A stretch of 10,704 bases of DNA from Actinobacteria bacterium UBA5176 (GTDB taxonomy: Bacteria; Actinomycetota; UBA4738): NCBI GenBank assembly GCA_002413305.1, contig DHWS01000090.1, forward strand, positions 1,606 through 12,309, in the 5' to 3' direction. Of the stretch, positions 1 through 5,790 are shown one piece after another. The notes beneath the pieces were generated by a model. That model did not search any database, was not told the DNA's origin, and saw only the letters and a program-made list of their open reading frames with translations. Numbering within the stretch: the first letter of the stretch is position 1; every line of letters starts with the position of its first letter. A program made the translations under genes and the position numbers.

Positions 1-807
1 CGCCGCGCCCAAGAAGCTTCCGCCGCCGCCCGAGCACTGCTGTGCCGAGAACTCGTTGAACCCGAGCCCGATGACGTTGTCGTCGATGCCGCCCTTGCCC
101 TGGTCGGGGCACCCGCCGTTGGTCACATGGGTGGAGGGGTATCGGACGTTGTAGAGGTTCCACACCCCCGTCGGGTTGTTCGTCTTGGAGATCGCCATGA
201 TCTCCCCACCCAGCGTCACGTCGAAGATCCCGCCGTAGAACCGGTTCGAGATCGTGTCGAACAGCAGCCACGGGTCGGAGATGAAGTCCGAGGACGGCCG
301 CGAGGTGAAGAAGGCGCTCAGCGCGAACGGCCCGGAGACCGACGTCGACCCCTGCCAGATCCGGCCCACGTCGTTGATGAACTGGACCTCGTAGCCGTTG
401 CCGACCGCCAGGCCCATGTCCGGAGGCGTGAGCGAGAAGCCGTTCTGGTTCACGTTGTCCTGGTTGCCCAGCGCGCCGGCCAGCGGCGTGCCCGGGGTGA
501 TGGTGAGCAGCGGGCTCGTCGCCGTGGCGTCGCCGGGAACGGCGCTGCCCCCGGTCGACGAGGACTGTGGTGCCCGCCGGAGCGGGATCTTGATCGCCGG
601 ACGGCGGACGGGCGCCGCGGCATGGATCGAAGCCGCGTTCACCGTGCCGGCCAGTCTGACGCTGGTGCTGTGCGCCGCCAGCGAGGTCACCTTCGCTACT
701 CGCGATGCGGCCTTCGGCGTAGCGAACGCGGACGATCCCACAGCCATCCCCGCTGCGGGCACTGCAAACAGGGCCACGGTGACCCCAAGCGTGAAGAGTC
801 GTTTCAT
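1..807 (-). CDS. Secreted protein, possible beta-propeller fold (3' end outside window)
   Basis: This open frame starts at an ATG at 805-807 and runs off the left edge without a stop, giving 269 visible residues. Residues 1-29 form a classical signal peptide: Lys-Arg at positions 2-3, a hydrophobic core to about residue 24, and an A-F-A cleavage signal at 27-29. Residues 30-105 are an Ala/Ser/Thr/Pro-rich linker. From about residue 125 the chain is more ordered, with FSLTPPDMGLAVGNGYEVQF (125-143), SDPWLLFD (177-184) and ISKTNNPTGVWNLYNV (206-221). The last segment resembles the S-x(n)-P-x-G-x-W turns of Asp-box or propeller-like extracellular proteins; that is inference. Two cysteines (233, 258) could form a disulfide outside the membrane. 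The ribosome site is AAAGGGGGGG just upstream of the ATG. The gene is preceded by 112 bp after tauE. I do not recognise a named family and assign no function. Confidence 0.8.
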   Translation of the reverse strand, partial: MKRLFTLGVTVALFAVPAAGMAVGSSAFATPKAASRVAKVTSLAAHSTSVRLAGTVNAASIHAAAPVRRPAIKIPLRRAPQSSSTGGSAVPGDATATSPLLTITPGTPLAGALGNQDNVNQNGFSLTPPDMGLAVGNGYEVQFINDVGRIWQGSTSVSGPFALSAFFTSRPSSDFISDPWLLFDTISNRFYGGIFDVTLGGEIMAISKTNNPTGVWNLYNVRYPSTHVTNGGCPDQGKGGIDDNVIGLGFNEFSAQQCSGGGGSFLGAA

Positions 808-919
808 CGACCCCCCCTTTCTTTTCGGAACGAACGGACAGTCTCACACGGTTTCTGCGGAATCGTCCACACGGCCGAATGACCGACACGTCTGGGGAGC
901 GACGGGTTCGGACCTCAGG
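808..919 (-). other. Gap between the permease gene and the secreted-protein gene
   Basis: These 112 bp should hold the 3' end of the permease transcript and the promoter of the secreted protein. I see no convincing -35/-10 pair and no stem followed by a T-run. Near the gene is a run of seven C (811-817), which reads as G7 in the ribosome-binding site on the coding strand. The 7-mer CACACGG occurs twice on the plus strand, at 845-851 and 868-874 (23 bp apart, about two helical turns). That could be an activator site or chance. Confidence 0.35.
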
Positions 920-1957
920 TCACAGACCGGCCGCGGTCAGCTTCGGCCGGGCGGTGAGGAAGTAGGCGATGGCCATCCAGAACCCCACGCCGACCAGCGC
1001 CCCGCCCCCTTGCACCCAGATCCACGGTTTGCGGCGGAGGCCGGCCGCCTCCCAGTCGTCCCGGGGCCGGACGGCGGCGTCGATCGCGCCCCACAGCGGC
1101 AGGGCGACCACCACGAAGGCCAGGAGGAAGACGACCAGCTGGTCGTTGCTCACGTTGAGAAGCTTCAGGCCCGAGGCCAGCAGGACGAACATCAGCGCCG
1201 TCCGGATGAGCGTGTCGTGCGCCCGCGAGGACAGCCGGGCCCCCAGGAACACGCCCGGGAGGCTCCCGATCAGCACAGACGCGGTCAGGCCGAGTTTGAA
1301 GTCCCCGAACAGGATATGGCCGAGCGCGGCGGAGGCCACCAGCGGGATGGCCTGCACCAGGTCCGTCCCCACCAGCTGCTTCGCGGACAGCATGGGGTAG
1401 AGCAGCAGCAGAGCCACGATGATCAGCGAGCCCGAGCCCACCGAGGTCATCCCGACCACCAGGCCCCCGACGAAGCCGATGACCAGCGTGGGCACGGGCT
1501 TGATCGCGAAGGGTTTCGCCACGGCCTCGGCCCGCCCCGCCGCCCGGTCCGCGCCGGCCCGGCGCGTCAGCCGGGCCTGCAAGAGGCCCTTGGCGAGGAT
1601 CGACGCGACCGCAAGCATCAGGGCCGCCCCGAGGACGATCTTGAGGTTGCTCTGCACGCGGTCGCCGTTCCCGAGTTGCTTCAGGATGAACACGCCGACG
1701 AAGGCGGCGGGCACCGAGCCGATCGCCAGCCAGCGAACCAGCGTCCAGTTCACCGTCCCCCGCTTGATGTGGACCCCGCCGCCCACCGGCTTCATCACCA
1801 TGGCGGCCACGAGGTCGCTGGAGACGGCCGCCAGAGGCTGGATCTTGAACAGCAGCACCAGGATCGGGGTCATCAGGGCGCCGCCGCCCATCCCCGTGAG
1901 GCCGACGACGAAGCCGACGATCAGCCCCGCCAGCGCCACGTACGGATCCAGGTGCAT
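920..1957 (-). CDS. TauE/SafE family sulfur-compound permease
   Basis: This encodes a 345-residue inner-membrane protein of the TauE/SafE (DUF81) family, whose members move sulfite, thiosulfate, sulfoacetate or related organosulfur anions. The family's two homologous halves are visible. The first starts with GLTGMGGGALMTPILVLLF (19-37) and the second with GMTSVGSGSLIIVALLLLYP (169-188), then GTDL (197-200). About eight to nine hydrophobic segments are seen, and an Arg/Ala-rich cytoplasmic loop (about 122-152) joins the halves. The ATG start has a good ribosome site, GGGAG with an 8-nt spacer. An in-phase 22-codon frame ends just 3 nt before this ATG. The promoter at 2040-2069 and the Rrf2 regulator upstream suggest sulfur-responsive control. 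Family membership is secure; substrate and direction of transport cannot be read from the sequence. Confidence 0.88.
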   Translation of the reverse strand: MHLDPYVALAGLIVGFVVGLTGMGGGALMTPILVLLFKIQPLAAVSSDLVAAMVMKPVGGGVHIKRGTVNWTLVRWLAIGSVPAAFVGVFILKQLGNGDRVQSNLKIVLGAALMLAVASILAKGLLQARLTRRAGADRAAGRAEAVAKPFAIKPVPTLVIGFVGGLVVGMTSVGSGSLIIVALLLLYPMLSAKQLVGTDLVQAIPLVASAALGHILFGDFKLGLTASVLIGSLPGVFLGARLSSRAHDTLIRTALMFVLLASGLKLLNVSNDQLVVFLLAFVVVALPLWGAIDAAVRPRDDWEAAGLRRKPWIWVQGGGALVGVGFWMAIAYFLTARPKLTAAGL

Positions 1958-1960
1958 CGC

Positions 1961-2029
1961 TCAGGCTCCCTTCGGCGTCCCGCGGCCCTTGTCAACCAAA
2001 TCCACCATCTCCACCAGTTCAGTAGACAT
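1961..2029 (-). CDS. Possible 22-residue leader peptide upstream of the permease
   Basis: A small frame starts at an ATG at 2027-2029 and ends at a TGA at 1961-1963. It encodes MSTELVEMVDLVDKGRG followed by TPKGA. It has no ribosome site, but the predicted -10 element ends 10 nt before the ATG, so the transcript should begin about 4 nt upstream of it. That fits leaderless translation, which is common in actinobacteria. The ribosome site of the permease lies inside its last codons, and only GCG separates its stop from the permease ATG, so translational coupling is plausible. The first two thirds use A/T-richer codons (TCT, ACT, GAA, GAT, TTG, GTT) than the neighbouring genes. There is no run of Cys or another residue that would suggest a classical attenuator. 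Alternatively it is a former N-terminal extension of the permease, since it is in the same frame. I know of no family for it. Confidence 0.45.
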   Translation of the reverse strand: MSTELVEMVDLVDKGRGTPKGA

Positions 2030-2039
2030 GGGTGACAGG

Positions 2040-2069
2040 AAGATACCGAGTCCGAGCCCGAGGTGTCAA
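2040..2069 (-). promoter_or_regulatory. Sigma-70-type promoter for the leader peptide and permease
   Basis: On the minus strand the -35 is a perfect TTGACA (2064-2069) and the -10 is TATCTT (2040-2045), with an 18-bp spacer. It lies in the gap between the Rrf2 stop (2110) and the leader-peptide ATG (2029). An A at about 2033 is the best start of transcription. TTGACA is a striking match in DNA this GC-rich. An operator for the neighbouring Rrf2 protein would be expected here, but I cannot delimit one. Confidence 0.65.
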
Positions 2070-2087
2070 CCGCCTTCTTCGTGCTGC

Positions 2088-2101
2088 CCCGCCGCGGCGG
2101 G
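2088..2101 (-). terminator. Perfect 14-bp GC palindrome after the Rrf2 gene; possible terminator
   Basis: CCCGCCGCGGCGGG is a perfect palindrome 8 bp after the end of the Rrf2 stop codon and about 18 bp before the -35 of the next promoter. As RNA it could form a short, very stable stem, but the loop would have to consume central pairs and no U-run follows. It may be a U-less terminator of the long upstream operon, a protein-binding site, or chance in GC-rich DNA. Confidence 0.35.
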
Positions 2102-2109
2102 ACGCCTGG

Positions 2110-2586
2110 TCAGTGCGACGACCAGGCCTCCGGGTTGGTGGCCAGGGCCCTGACCTCCTCGGGAAGCGCTCCCCCGACCAGATCGGAAAGGGAGACGACC
2201 TCCAGCACCGCTCGAAGGTTCGCCCGGACCGCGATCCACACGTCCTGGAGGGAGGCGGCCGCGCCTTCGTAGCGGATCTCTTCGGGCCGAACCTCGTGGA
2301 CGCTCGCCAGCGGCCCCTCGACCGCCCGGATGATGTCGGCCAGGGAGATGTCCTTCGCGTCGCGGGCCAGCTCGTAGCCGCCCTCCGCGCCTCGGTAGCT
2401 CCTGACCAGCCGGGCGTGCTTCAGCTCGGAGAGGATGTTCAGGAGGAACTTCAGGGGGATGCCCTGGGCCTGGGCGATCTGGTCGCCCTTCATGGGACCG
2501 GTGCCGGCAGCGGACGCCAGCTCCGCCATCGCCCGAACCGCGTAGTCCGCCTTCGCCGAGATGCGCACCGCGTCATTCTGCGGCAT
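2110..2586 (-). CDS. Rrf2-family transcription regulator without Fe-S cysteines
   Basis: This encodes a 158-residue Rrf2-family DNA-binding regulator. The N-terminal winged helix-turn-helix shows the family signature: ISAKADYAVRAMAELA (9-24), the recognition region IAQAQGIPLKFLLNILSEL (37-55) and the wing LVRSYRGAEGGYELAR (60-75). Iron-sulfur members such as IscR and NsrR carry three cysteines after residue 90. This protein has no cysteine at all and instead reads EVRPEEIRYEGAA, as in the cluster-free, CymR-like branch. From memory, actinobacterial proteins of this type occur beside sulfate-assimilation genes such as cysD/cysN in mycobacteria. With a TauE/SafE permease immediately downstream, control of sulfur or cysteine metabolism is the best inference. 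The ATG has an AGGGGG ribosome site with a 6-nt spacer. A GTG at codon 7 would also match family starts but lacks such a site. The gene follows the epimerase by 22 bp. Confidence 0.85.
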   Translation of the reverse strand: MPQNDAVRISAKADYAVRAMAELASAAGTGPMKGDQIAQAQGIPLKFLLNILSELKHARLVRSYRGAEGGYELARDAKDISLADIIRAVEGPLASVHEVRPEEIRYEGAAASLQDVWIAVRANLRAVLEVVSLSDLVGGALPEEVRALATNPEAWSSH

Positions 2587-2608
2587 GGACGGCCCCCTGA
2601 CGAGCCCC

Positions 2609-3544
2609 TCAGTTGCTACGGAGGTATGCCACCGTCTCCCGCAGGCCGTCCTCGAGGTGGGTCCAGGGTTTCCAGCCCAGCTCGACCGCCGCCCGTGAGC
2701 CGTCCAGCGCGCTCCGGGCCCGGTCCCCCGGCGGCAGCGGGCCGAACCGCGGCTCGCCGCGGTGGCCGGTGATGCCGGCCAGCATCCGGTACAGACCGCT
2801 CACGGGGGTCTCCACGCCGGTGCCCACATTGACCGTCTTCCCCGAGCCGCGGTTCGCGGCCAGGGCCAGCGCGTTCACCGCGTCGTCGACGAACAGGAAA
2901 TCGCGCGTCTGGCTCCCGTCGCCGAACACGACGGCCTGCCGGCCCGAGAGGGTCGCGCCCGCGAAGGCCGCCACGACGCCGAACCCGTCCACCGGGTACT
3001 GCCGGGGACCGTAGACGTTCGACAGGACCACCGAGGCGAAGTCGAGATCGCGGGTCCCAGCGAAGAACCGCAGGTAGTCCTCGGCGAGCTTCTTCGAGAT
3101 GGCGCCGGGGTCGAGCGGCCGGGCCCCGGCCAGGGCCGTCTCCTTAAGGGGGTAGCCGGCCCGGGACTCGCCGTACACCGACGCCGAGGACGCGAACACG
3201 ACCTTGCGAGCCCCGCACGCCACGGACGCCTGCAGCACGGCCAAGAGGCCCAGAACCCCGGTGCGGGCCTCTGTCACCGCTTCGGGCGGCTTCAGGCGAC
3301 ATGCCGCCAGGTGGTAGACGACCTCGGGCTGGTACCGGACGAACAGCGCCCCGAGCCCTTCGGCCCCGATGTCCACGCTGTAGAAGGTGAACCGTTGGCC
3401 GTACGCGCGGGCCTGGGCCAGGTTCCCGACGTGGCCGGTGGAGAGGTCGTCCACGGCCACGACGCGGGAGCCTTCGGCCAGCAGCCGGTCGCACAGGTGC
3501 GAGCCGATGAACCCCGCTCCCCCGGTGACCAGAAACGTCGTCAC
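2609..3544 (-). CDS. Extended-SDR NAD-dependent epimerase/dehydratase lacking the catalytic Tyr
   Basis: This encodes a 311-residue protein of the nucleotide-sugar epimerase/dehydratase type (extended short-chain dehydrogenases). The Rossmann motif TGGAGFIGSH is at 7-16, the NAD-ribose acidic pair DD at 32-33, HLAA at 78-81, the catalytic-Ser segment FASSASVYG at 117-125, and the substrate region SNVYGPRQ downstream. The C-terminal half holds GDGSQTRDFLFVDD and NVGTG, typical of UDP-glucose 4-epimerase relatives. The active-site motif YxxxK normally reads P-Y-x-x-S-K. Here it is DPGAISKK, so residue 147 is Gly while Lys151 remains. Either the protein has lost SDR redox catalysis or another residue substitutes. 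The GTG start lies 5 bp after the tsaD stop with a weak ribosome site, which suggests translational coupling. The substrate cannot be assigned; cell-wall or surface sugar metabolism is only a guess. Confidence 0.85.
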   Translation of the reverse strand: MTTFLVTGGAGFIGSHLCDRLLAEGSRVVAVDDLSTGHVGNLAQARAYGQRFTFYSVDIGAEGLGALFVRYQPEVVYHLAACRLKPPEAVTEARTGVLGLLAVLQASVACGARKVVFASSASVYGESRAGYPLKETALAGARPLDPGAISKKLAEDYLRFFAGTRDLDFASVVLSNVYGPRQYPVDGFGVVAAFAGATLSGRQAVVFGDGSQTRDFLFVDDAVNALALAANRGSGKTVNVGTGVETPVSGLYRMLAGITGHRGEPRFGPLPPGDRARSALDGSRAAVELGWKPWTHLEDGLRETVAYLRSN

Positions 3545-3549
3545 GGCCG

Positions 3550-4551
3550 TTACGCCAGCTGGAGCCCGGGCGAGGCCGAGACCTCGAGGGGGGTGCGTTC
3601 GCCTTCGACCAGCCGGTAGTAGCCGGCGCAGGCGATCATCGCGGCGTTGTCGGTGCAGAGCTCCGGAGGCGGGATCAGCACCTCGAACCCCTCGGCACCG
3701 GCCCGCGAGGCCATGAGCTCACGGAGGCGCGTGTTCGCCACCACCCCGCCACCGAGCACGATCATGCCGACGCCCTTGTCCTTCGCCGCAGCGATCGTCT
3801 TGTCGACCTGGACCTCAACCACGGCCTCCTGGAAGGAGGCGGCGAGGTCGTCCGGGGACACCTCGTGGCCCCGGGCGCGTTCGGCCTTCACGTGGCGAAC
3901 CACCGCGGTCTTCAGCCCGGACAGCGAGAAGTCGTAGCCGCGGTCCGCGGCGGCCCGCGGGAACCGGACGGCGTGCGGGTCGCCGGTGCGGGCCAGCCGG
4001 TCCAGCTCCGGGCCGCCGGGGAACCCCAGGCCGATGAACCGCGCCACCTTGTCGAACGCCTCCCCGGCCGCGTCGTCCAGCGTCTGGCCGAGCAGCTCGT
4101 AGACGTGCGGTTCCGGCACGTGGACCAGCATGGTGTGGCCGCCGGACACGATGAACGAGACGAAGGGCTCCTCGATGGGCCCGTGTTCCAGCACGTTCGC
4201 GTAGATGTGGCCCTCCAGATGGTTCACGCCGACGAACGGAACGCCGAGCGCCATGGCCACGGCCTTCGCGCAGGCGATCCCCACCAGCAGCGCCCCCACC
4301 AAGCCGGGCCCGACCGTGACGGCCACCGCATCCACCTCGGCAACCCACATCCCGGCCTCGACCAGCGCTTCGGTGATCAGCGGGTTGATGTTCTCCAGGT
4401 GCGCCCGCGAGGCCACCTCGGGGACCACGCCCCCGAACTTCTCGTGCAGATGCTCCTGGCTTGCGATGAGGTTCGAACGCACATGCCGGCCGTCCTCCAC
4501 GACGGCCACGGCCGTCTCGTCGCAGGACGTCTCGATGCCGAGGACCCGCAT
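3550..4551 (-). CDS. tsaD: tRNA N6-adenosine threonylcarbamoyltransferase TsaD
   Basis: TsaD (Kae1/YgjD family) transfers the threonylcarbamoyl group from threonylcarbamoyl-AMP to A37 of ANN-decoding tRNAs, making t6A. It works in the cytoplasm in a complex with TsaB and TsaE. At 333 residues it has the usual length. The ASKHA-fold start GIETSCDETAVAVV is at 5-18. The metal-binding histidines are His111 and His115 in NHLEGH, and the ATP-fold loops SGGHT (136-140) and GEAFDKVA are present. The last metal ligand is Asp301 in CTDNAAMIA. All key residues look intact. The ATG has a GAGG ribosome site with a 7-nt spacer and lies 23 bp after rimI. The N-terminal coding segment shares a 22-bp identical stretch with the paralogue tsaB. 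It was formerly annotated as O-sialoglycoprotein endopeptidase (gcp). Confidence 0.97.
   Translation of the reverse strand: MRVLGIETSCDETAVAVVEDGRHVRSNLIASQEHLHEKFGGVVPEVASRAHLENINPLITEALVEAGMWVAEVDAVAVTVGPGLVGALLVGIACAKAVAMALGVPFVGVNHLEGHIYANVLEHGPIEEPFVSFIVSGGHTMLVHVPEPHVYELLGQTLDDAAGEAFDKVARFIGLGFPGGPELDRLARTGDPHAVRFPRAAADRGYDFSLSGLKTAVVRHVKAERARGHEVSPDDLAASFQEAVVEVQVDKTIAAAKDKGVGMIVLGGGVVANTRLRELMASRAGAEGFEVLIPPPELCTDNAAMIACAGYYRLVEGERTPLEVSASPGLQLA
4525..4546. repeat. 22-bp repeat, tsaD copy
   Basis: This stretch, inside the GIETS-coding 5' end of tsaD, is identical over 22 bp to 5764-5785 in tsaB. It reads from GGACGTCTCG to ATGCCGAGGACC on the plus strand. The two genes are paralogues of one fold, so the identity reflects the same peptide motif with the same codons. 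Confidence 0.8.
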
Positions 4552-4574
4552 GCGGACGCCTCAGCCGCCGGTGC

Positions 4575-5126
4575 TCACTCGACCGGGTCGCCGCCGGGGG
4601 CGCCGGCGATGATGTCGGCGAGCTGCTCCGCGTAGGCGTCCGAACGCACGTCGTCCACCCACATGACCAACGCGTCCTCGTTCGTCTCCTGGTAGTAGTT
4701 CTTGCGGATCCCGACGGGCCGGAAGCCGAACCGCGTGTACAGGCGCTGGGCGCCCCAGTTCGAAACCCGGACCTCGAGCGAGACGGTCTGGGAGCCAAGC
4801 CGGATGGCCTCCCGGATCAGCTCGTACAGGAGCCGGGTGCCGATCCGGTGGCGATGGTGGGCGGGGTCGACGGCGATCGTGGTCACATGGCCCTCTTCGG
4901 CGTAGACCATCAGCCCGCCGTACCCGACTACATCCCGGCCGATCCGGGCCACGAGGTACGAACGGTTCCGCAGCTCGTTCATCTCCGACAGGAAGAGGTT
5001 CGGGCTCCAGGGACGCGGATAGACCTGCCGCTCGATGGCCATGACGCCCTTCAGGTGGCGCCGACGCATGCGGGTGACCTCGAGCTCAATCGGCTCGTCG
5101 ACGGTGCTCCCAGGCGATCTCCGCAT
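4575..5126 (-). CDS. rimI: RimI-type protein N-alpha-acetyltransferase (GNAT)
   Basis: This encodes a 183-residue GNAT acetyltransferase that uses acetyl-CoA to acetylate protein N-termini; RimI of E. coli acetylates ribosomal protein bS18. The first strand and helix are IELEVTRMRRRHLKGVMAIE (13-32), followed by the substrate loop VYPRPWSPNLF (35-45). The acetyl-CoA-binding strand and loop are TTIAVDPAHHRHRIGTRLL (82-100). The RimI signature SLEVRVSNWGAQRLYTRFGF (116-135) includes the expected catalytic Glu118, and KNYYQET (142-148) carries the conserved Tyr pair. A C-terminal tail of about 25 residues extends past the fold. The ATG at 5126 overlaps the end of tsaB by 41 bp and has an AGGA site with a 6-nt spacer. 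The next internal ATG (codon 20) would destroy the first strand. In actinobacteria rimI is often found, as here, between tsaB and tsaD. Confidence 0.92.
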   Translation of the reverse strand: MRRSPGSTVDEPIELEVTRMRRRHLKGVMAIERQVYPRPWSPNLFLSEMNELRNRSYLVARIGRDVVGYGGLMVYAEEGHVTTIAVDPAHHRHRIGTRLLYELIREAIRLGSQTVSLEVRVSNWGAQRLYTRFGFRPVGIRKNYYQETNEDALVMWVDDVRSDAYAEQLADIIAGAPGGDPVE

Positions 5127-5790
5127 CGGCCTTCCTGACGTAGAAGGGCTTCAGGTCGTACACCCGATCGAATTCTTCCCGCTGGAAGCGCGGGATGGCC
5201 AGCTCGACCAGCGCGGTCGCCGCGGGGAAGGCGTAGGCGGCGGAGGCGAACTCGACGTGCTTCCCGGCTTCCTCGAGCTCCCGACGGTACACCAGCGTGC
5301 CGTTCCCGACCAGCATGGTCTCCTCCGGCCGGGCTTCGAGCTCCGCGGTGAGCCGGGCCGCGGAGCCCACCTGGAAGTCGGTGATGCGGGTCACCCCGCC
5401 GGGGACCGGACGGTAGAACGCGTAGAAGAGCTCGCCCCGCTTGGCGTCGATCGTCGCGCAGATCCGGCGCCTTGCGTACCGGACGGAGAAGGCGACGACG
5501 TCCAGCGAGGCGAGACCGGCGATCGGCACGTTCAGCACCTGGGCGAGCGTCTTCGCCGTGGCGATCCCCACCCGCATCCCGGTGAACAGCCCGGGGCCCA
5601 GCCCGACCGCCACGCCGCCGATCGAGGAGATCGGGACGTCGGCCCACCGAAGCAGGTGGGTGATGTTCGGGGTGACCAGCTCGTGGTTGGCCTTCGTCCC
5701 GGTGAGCATGCTGGCGGCCACGATGCCCTGGTCGCTCCCCAGGGCCACCGCCGTCTGGTTGGTGGACGTCTCGATGCCGAGGACCAGCAC
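5086..5790 (-). CDS. tsaB: t6A complex scaffold protein TsaB
   Basis: TsaB (YeaZ) is the inactive ASKHA-fold paralogue of TsaD. It dimerises with TsaD and supports t6A37 synthesis in tRNA. The protein has 234 residues, with the start GIETSTNQTAVALG (5-18) and the family motif GLGPGLFTGMRVGIATAKTLA (63-83). This is followed by the adenine-side region IAGLASLDVVA and a conserved C-terminal P-x-Y motif in KPFYVRKAD. The TsaD metal-binding histidines are absent, as expected. The start is GTG, directly abutting the tsaE TAG stop, and it has an excellent GGAGGG ribosome site with an 8-nt spacer inside the end of tsaE. Its 3' end overlaps rimI by 41 bp. Having tsaE-tsaB-rimI-tsaD in one run favours balanced production of the complex. 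Confidence 0.95.
   Translation of the reverse strand: MLVLGIETSTNQTAVALGSDQGIVAASMLTGTKANHELVTPNITHLLRWADVPISSIGGVAVGLGPGLFTGMRVGIATAKTLAQVLNVPIAGLASLDVVAFSVRYARRRICATIDAKRGELFYAFYRPVPGGVTRITDFQVGSAARLTAELEARPEETMLVGNGTLVYRRELEEAGKHVEFASAAYAFPAATALVELAIPRFQREEFDRVYDLKPFYVRKADAEIAWEHRRRAD
5764..5785. repeat. 22-bp repeat, tsaB copy
   Basis: This is the second copy of the 22-bp identical stretch at 4525-4546, in the same orientation and 1,239 bp away. It lies in the GIETS-coding 5' end of tsaB. Recombination between the two would fuse tsaB to tsaD and remove rimI. Confidence 0.8.

Noticed and set aside
845..874. Two CACACGG copies upstream of the secreted-protein gene as an operator
   Set aside because: Two 7-mers 23 bp apart are weak evidence in a 112-bp gap, and no promoter could be placed beside them.
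1991..1996. Second TTGACA on the minus strand within the leader frame as a -35 element
   Set aside because: No acceptable -10 lies 16-19 bp downstream; that region is pure GC-rich sequence.
398..2035. 545-residue plus-strand reading frame
   Set aside because: It lies opposite the permease and secreted-protein genes, is rich in His/Gln/Arg/Asp and shows no domain; a shadow of codon bias.
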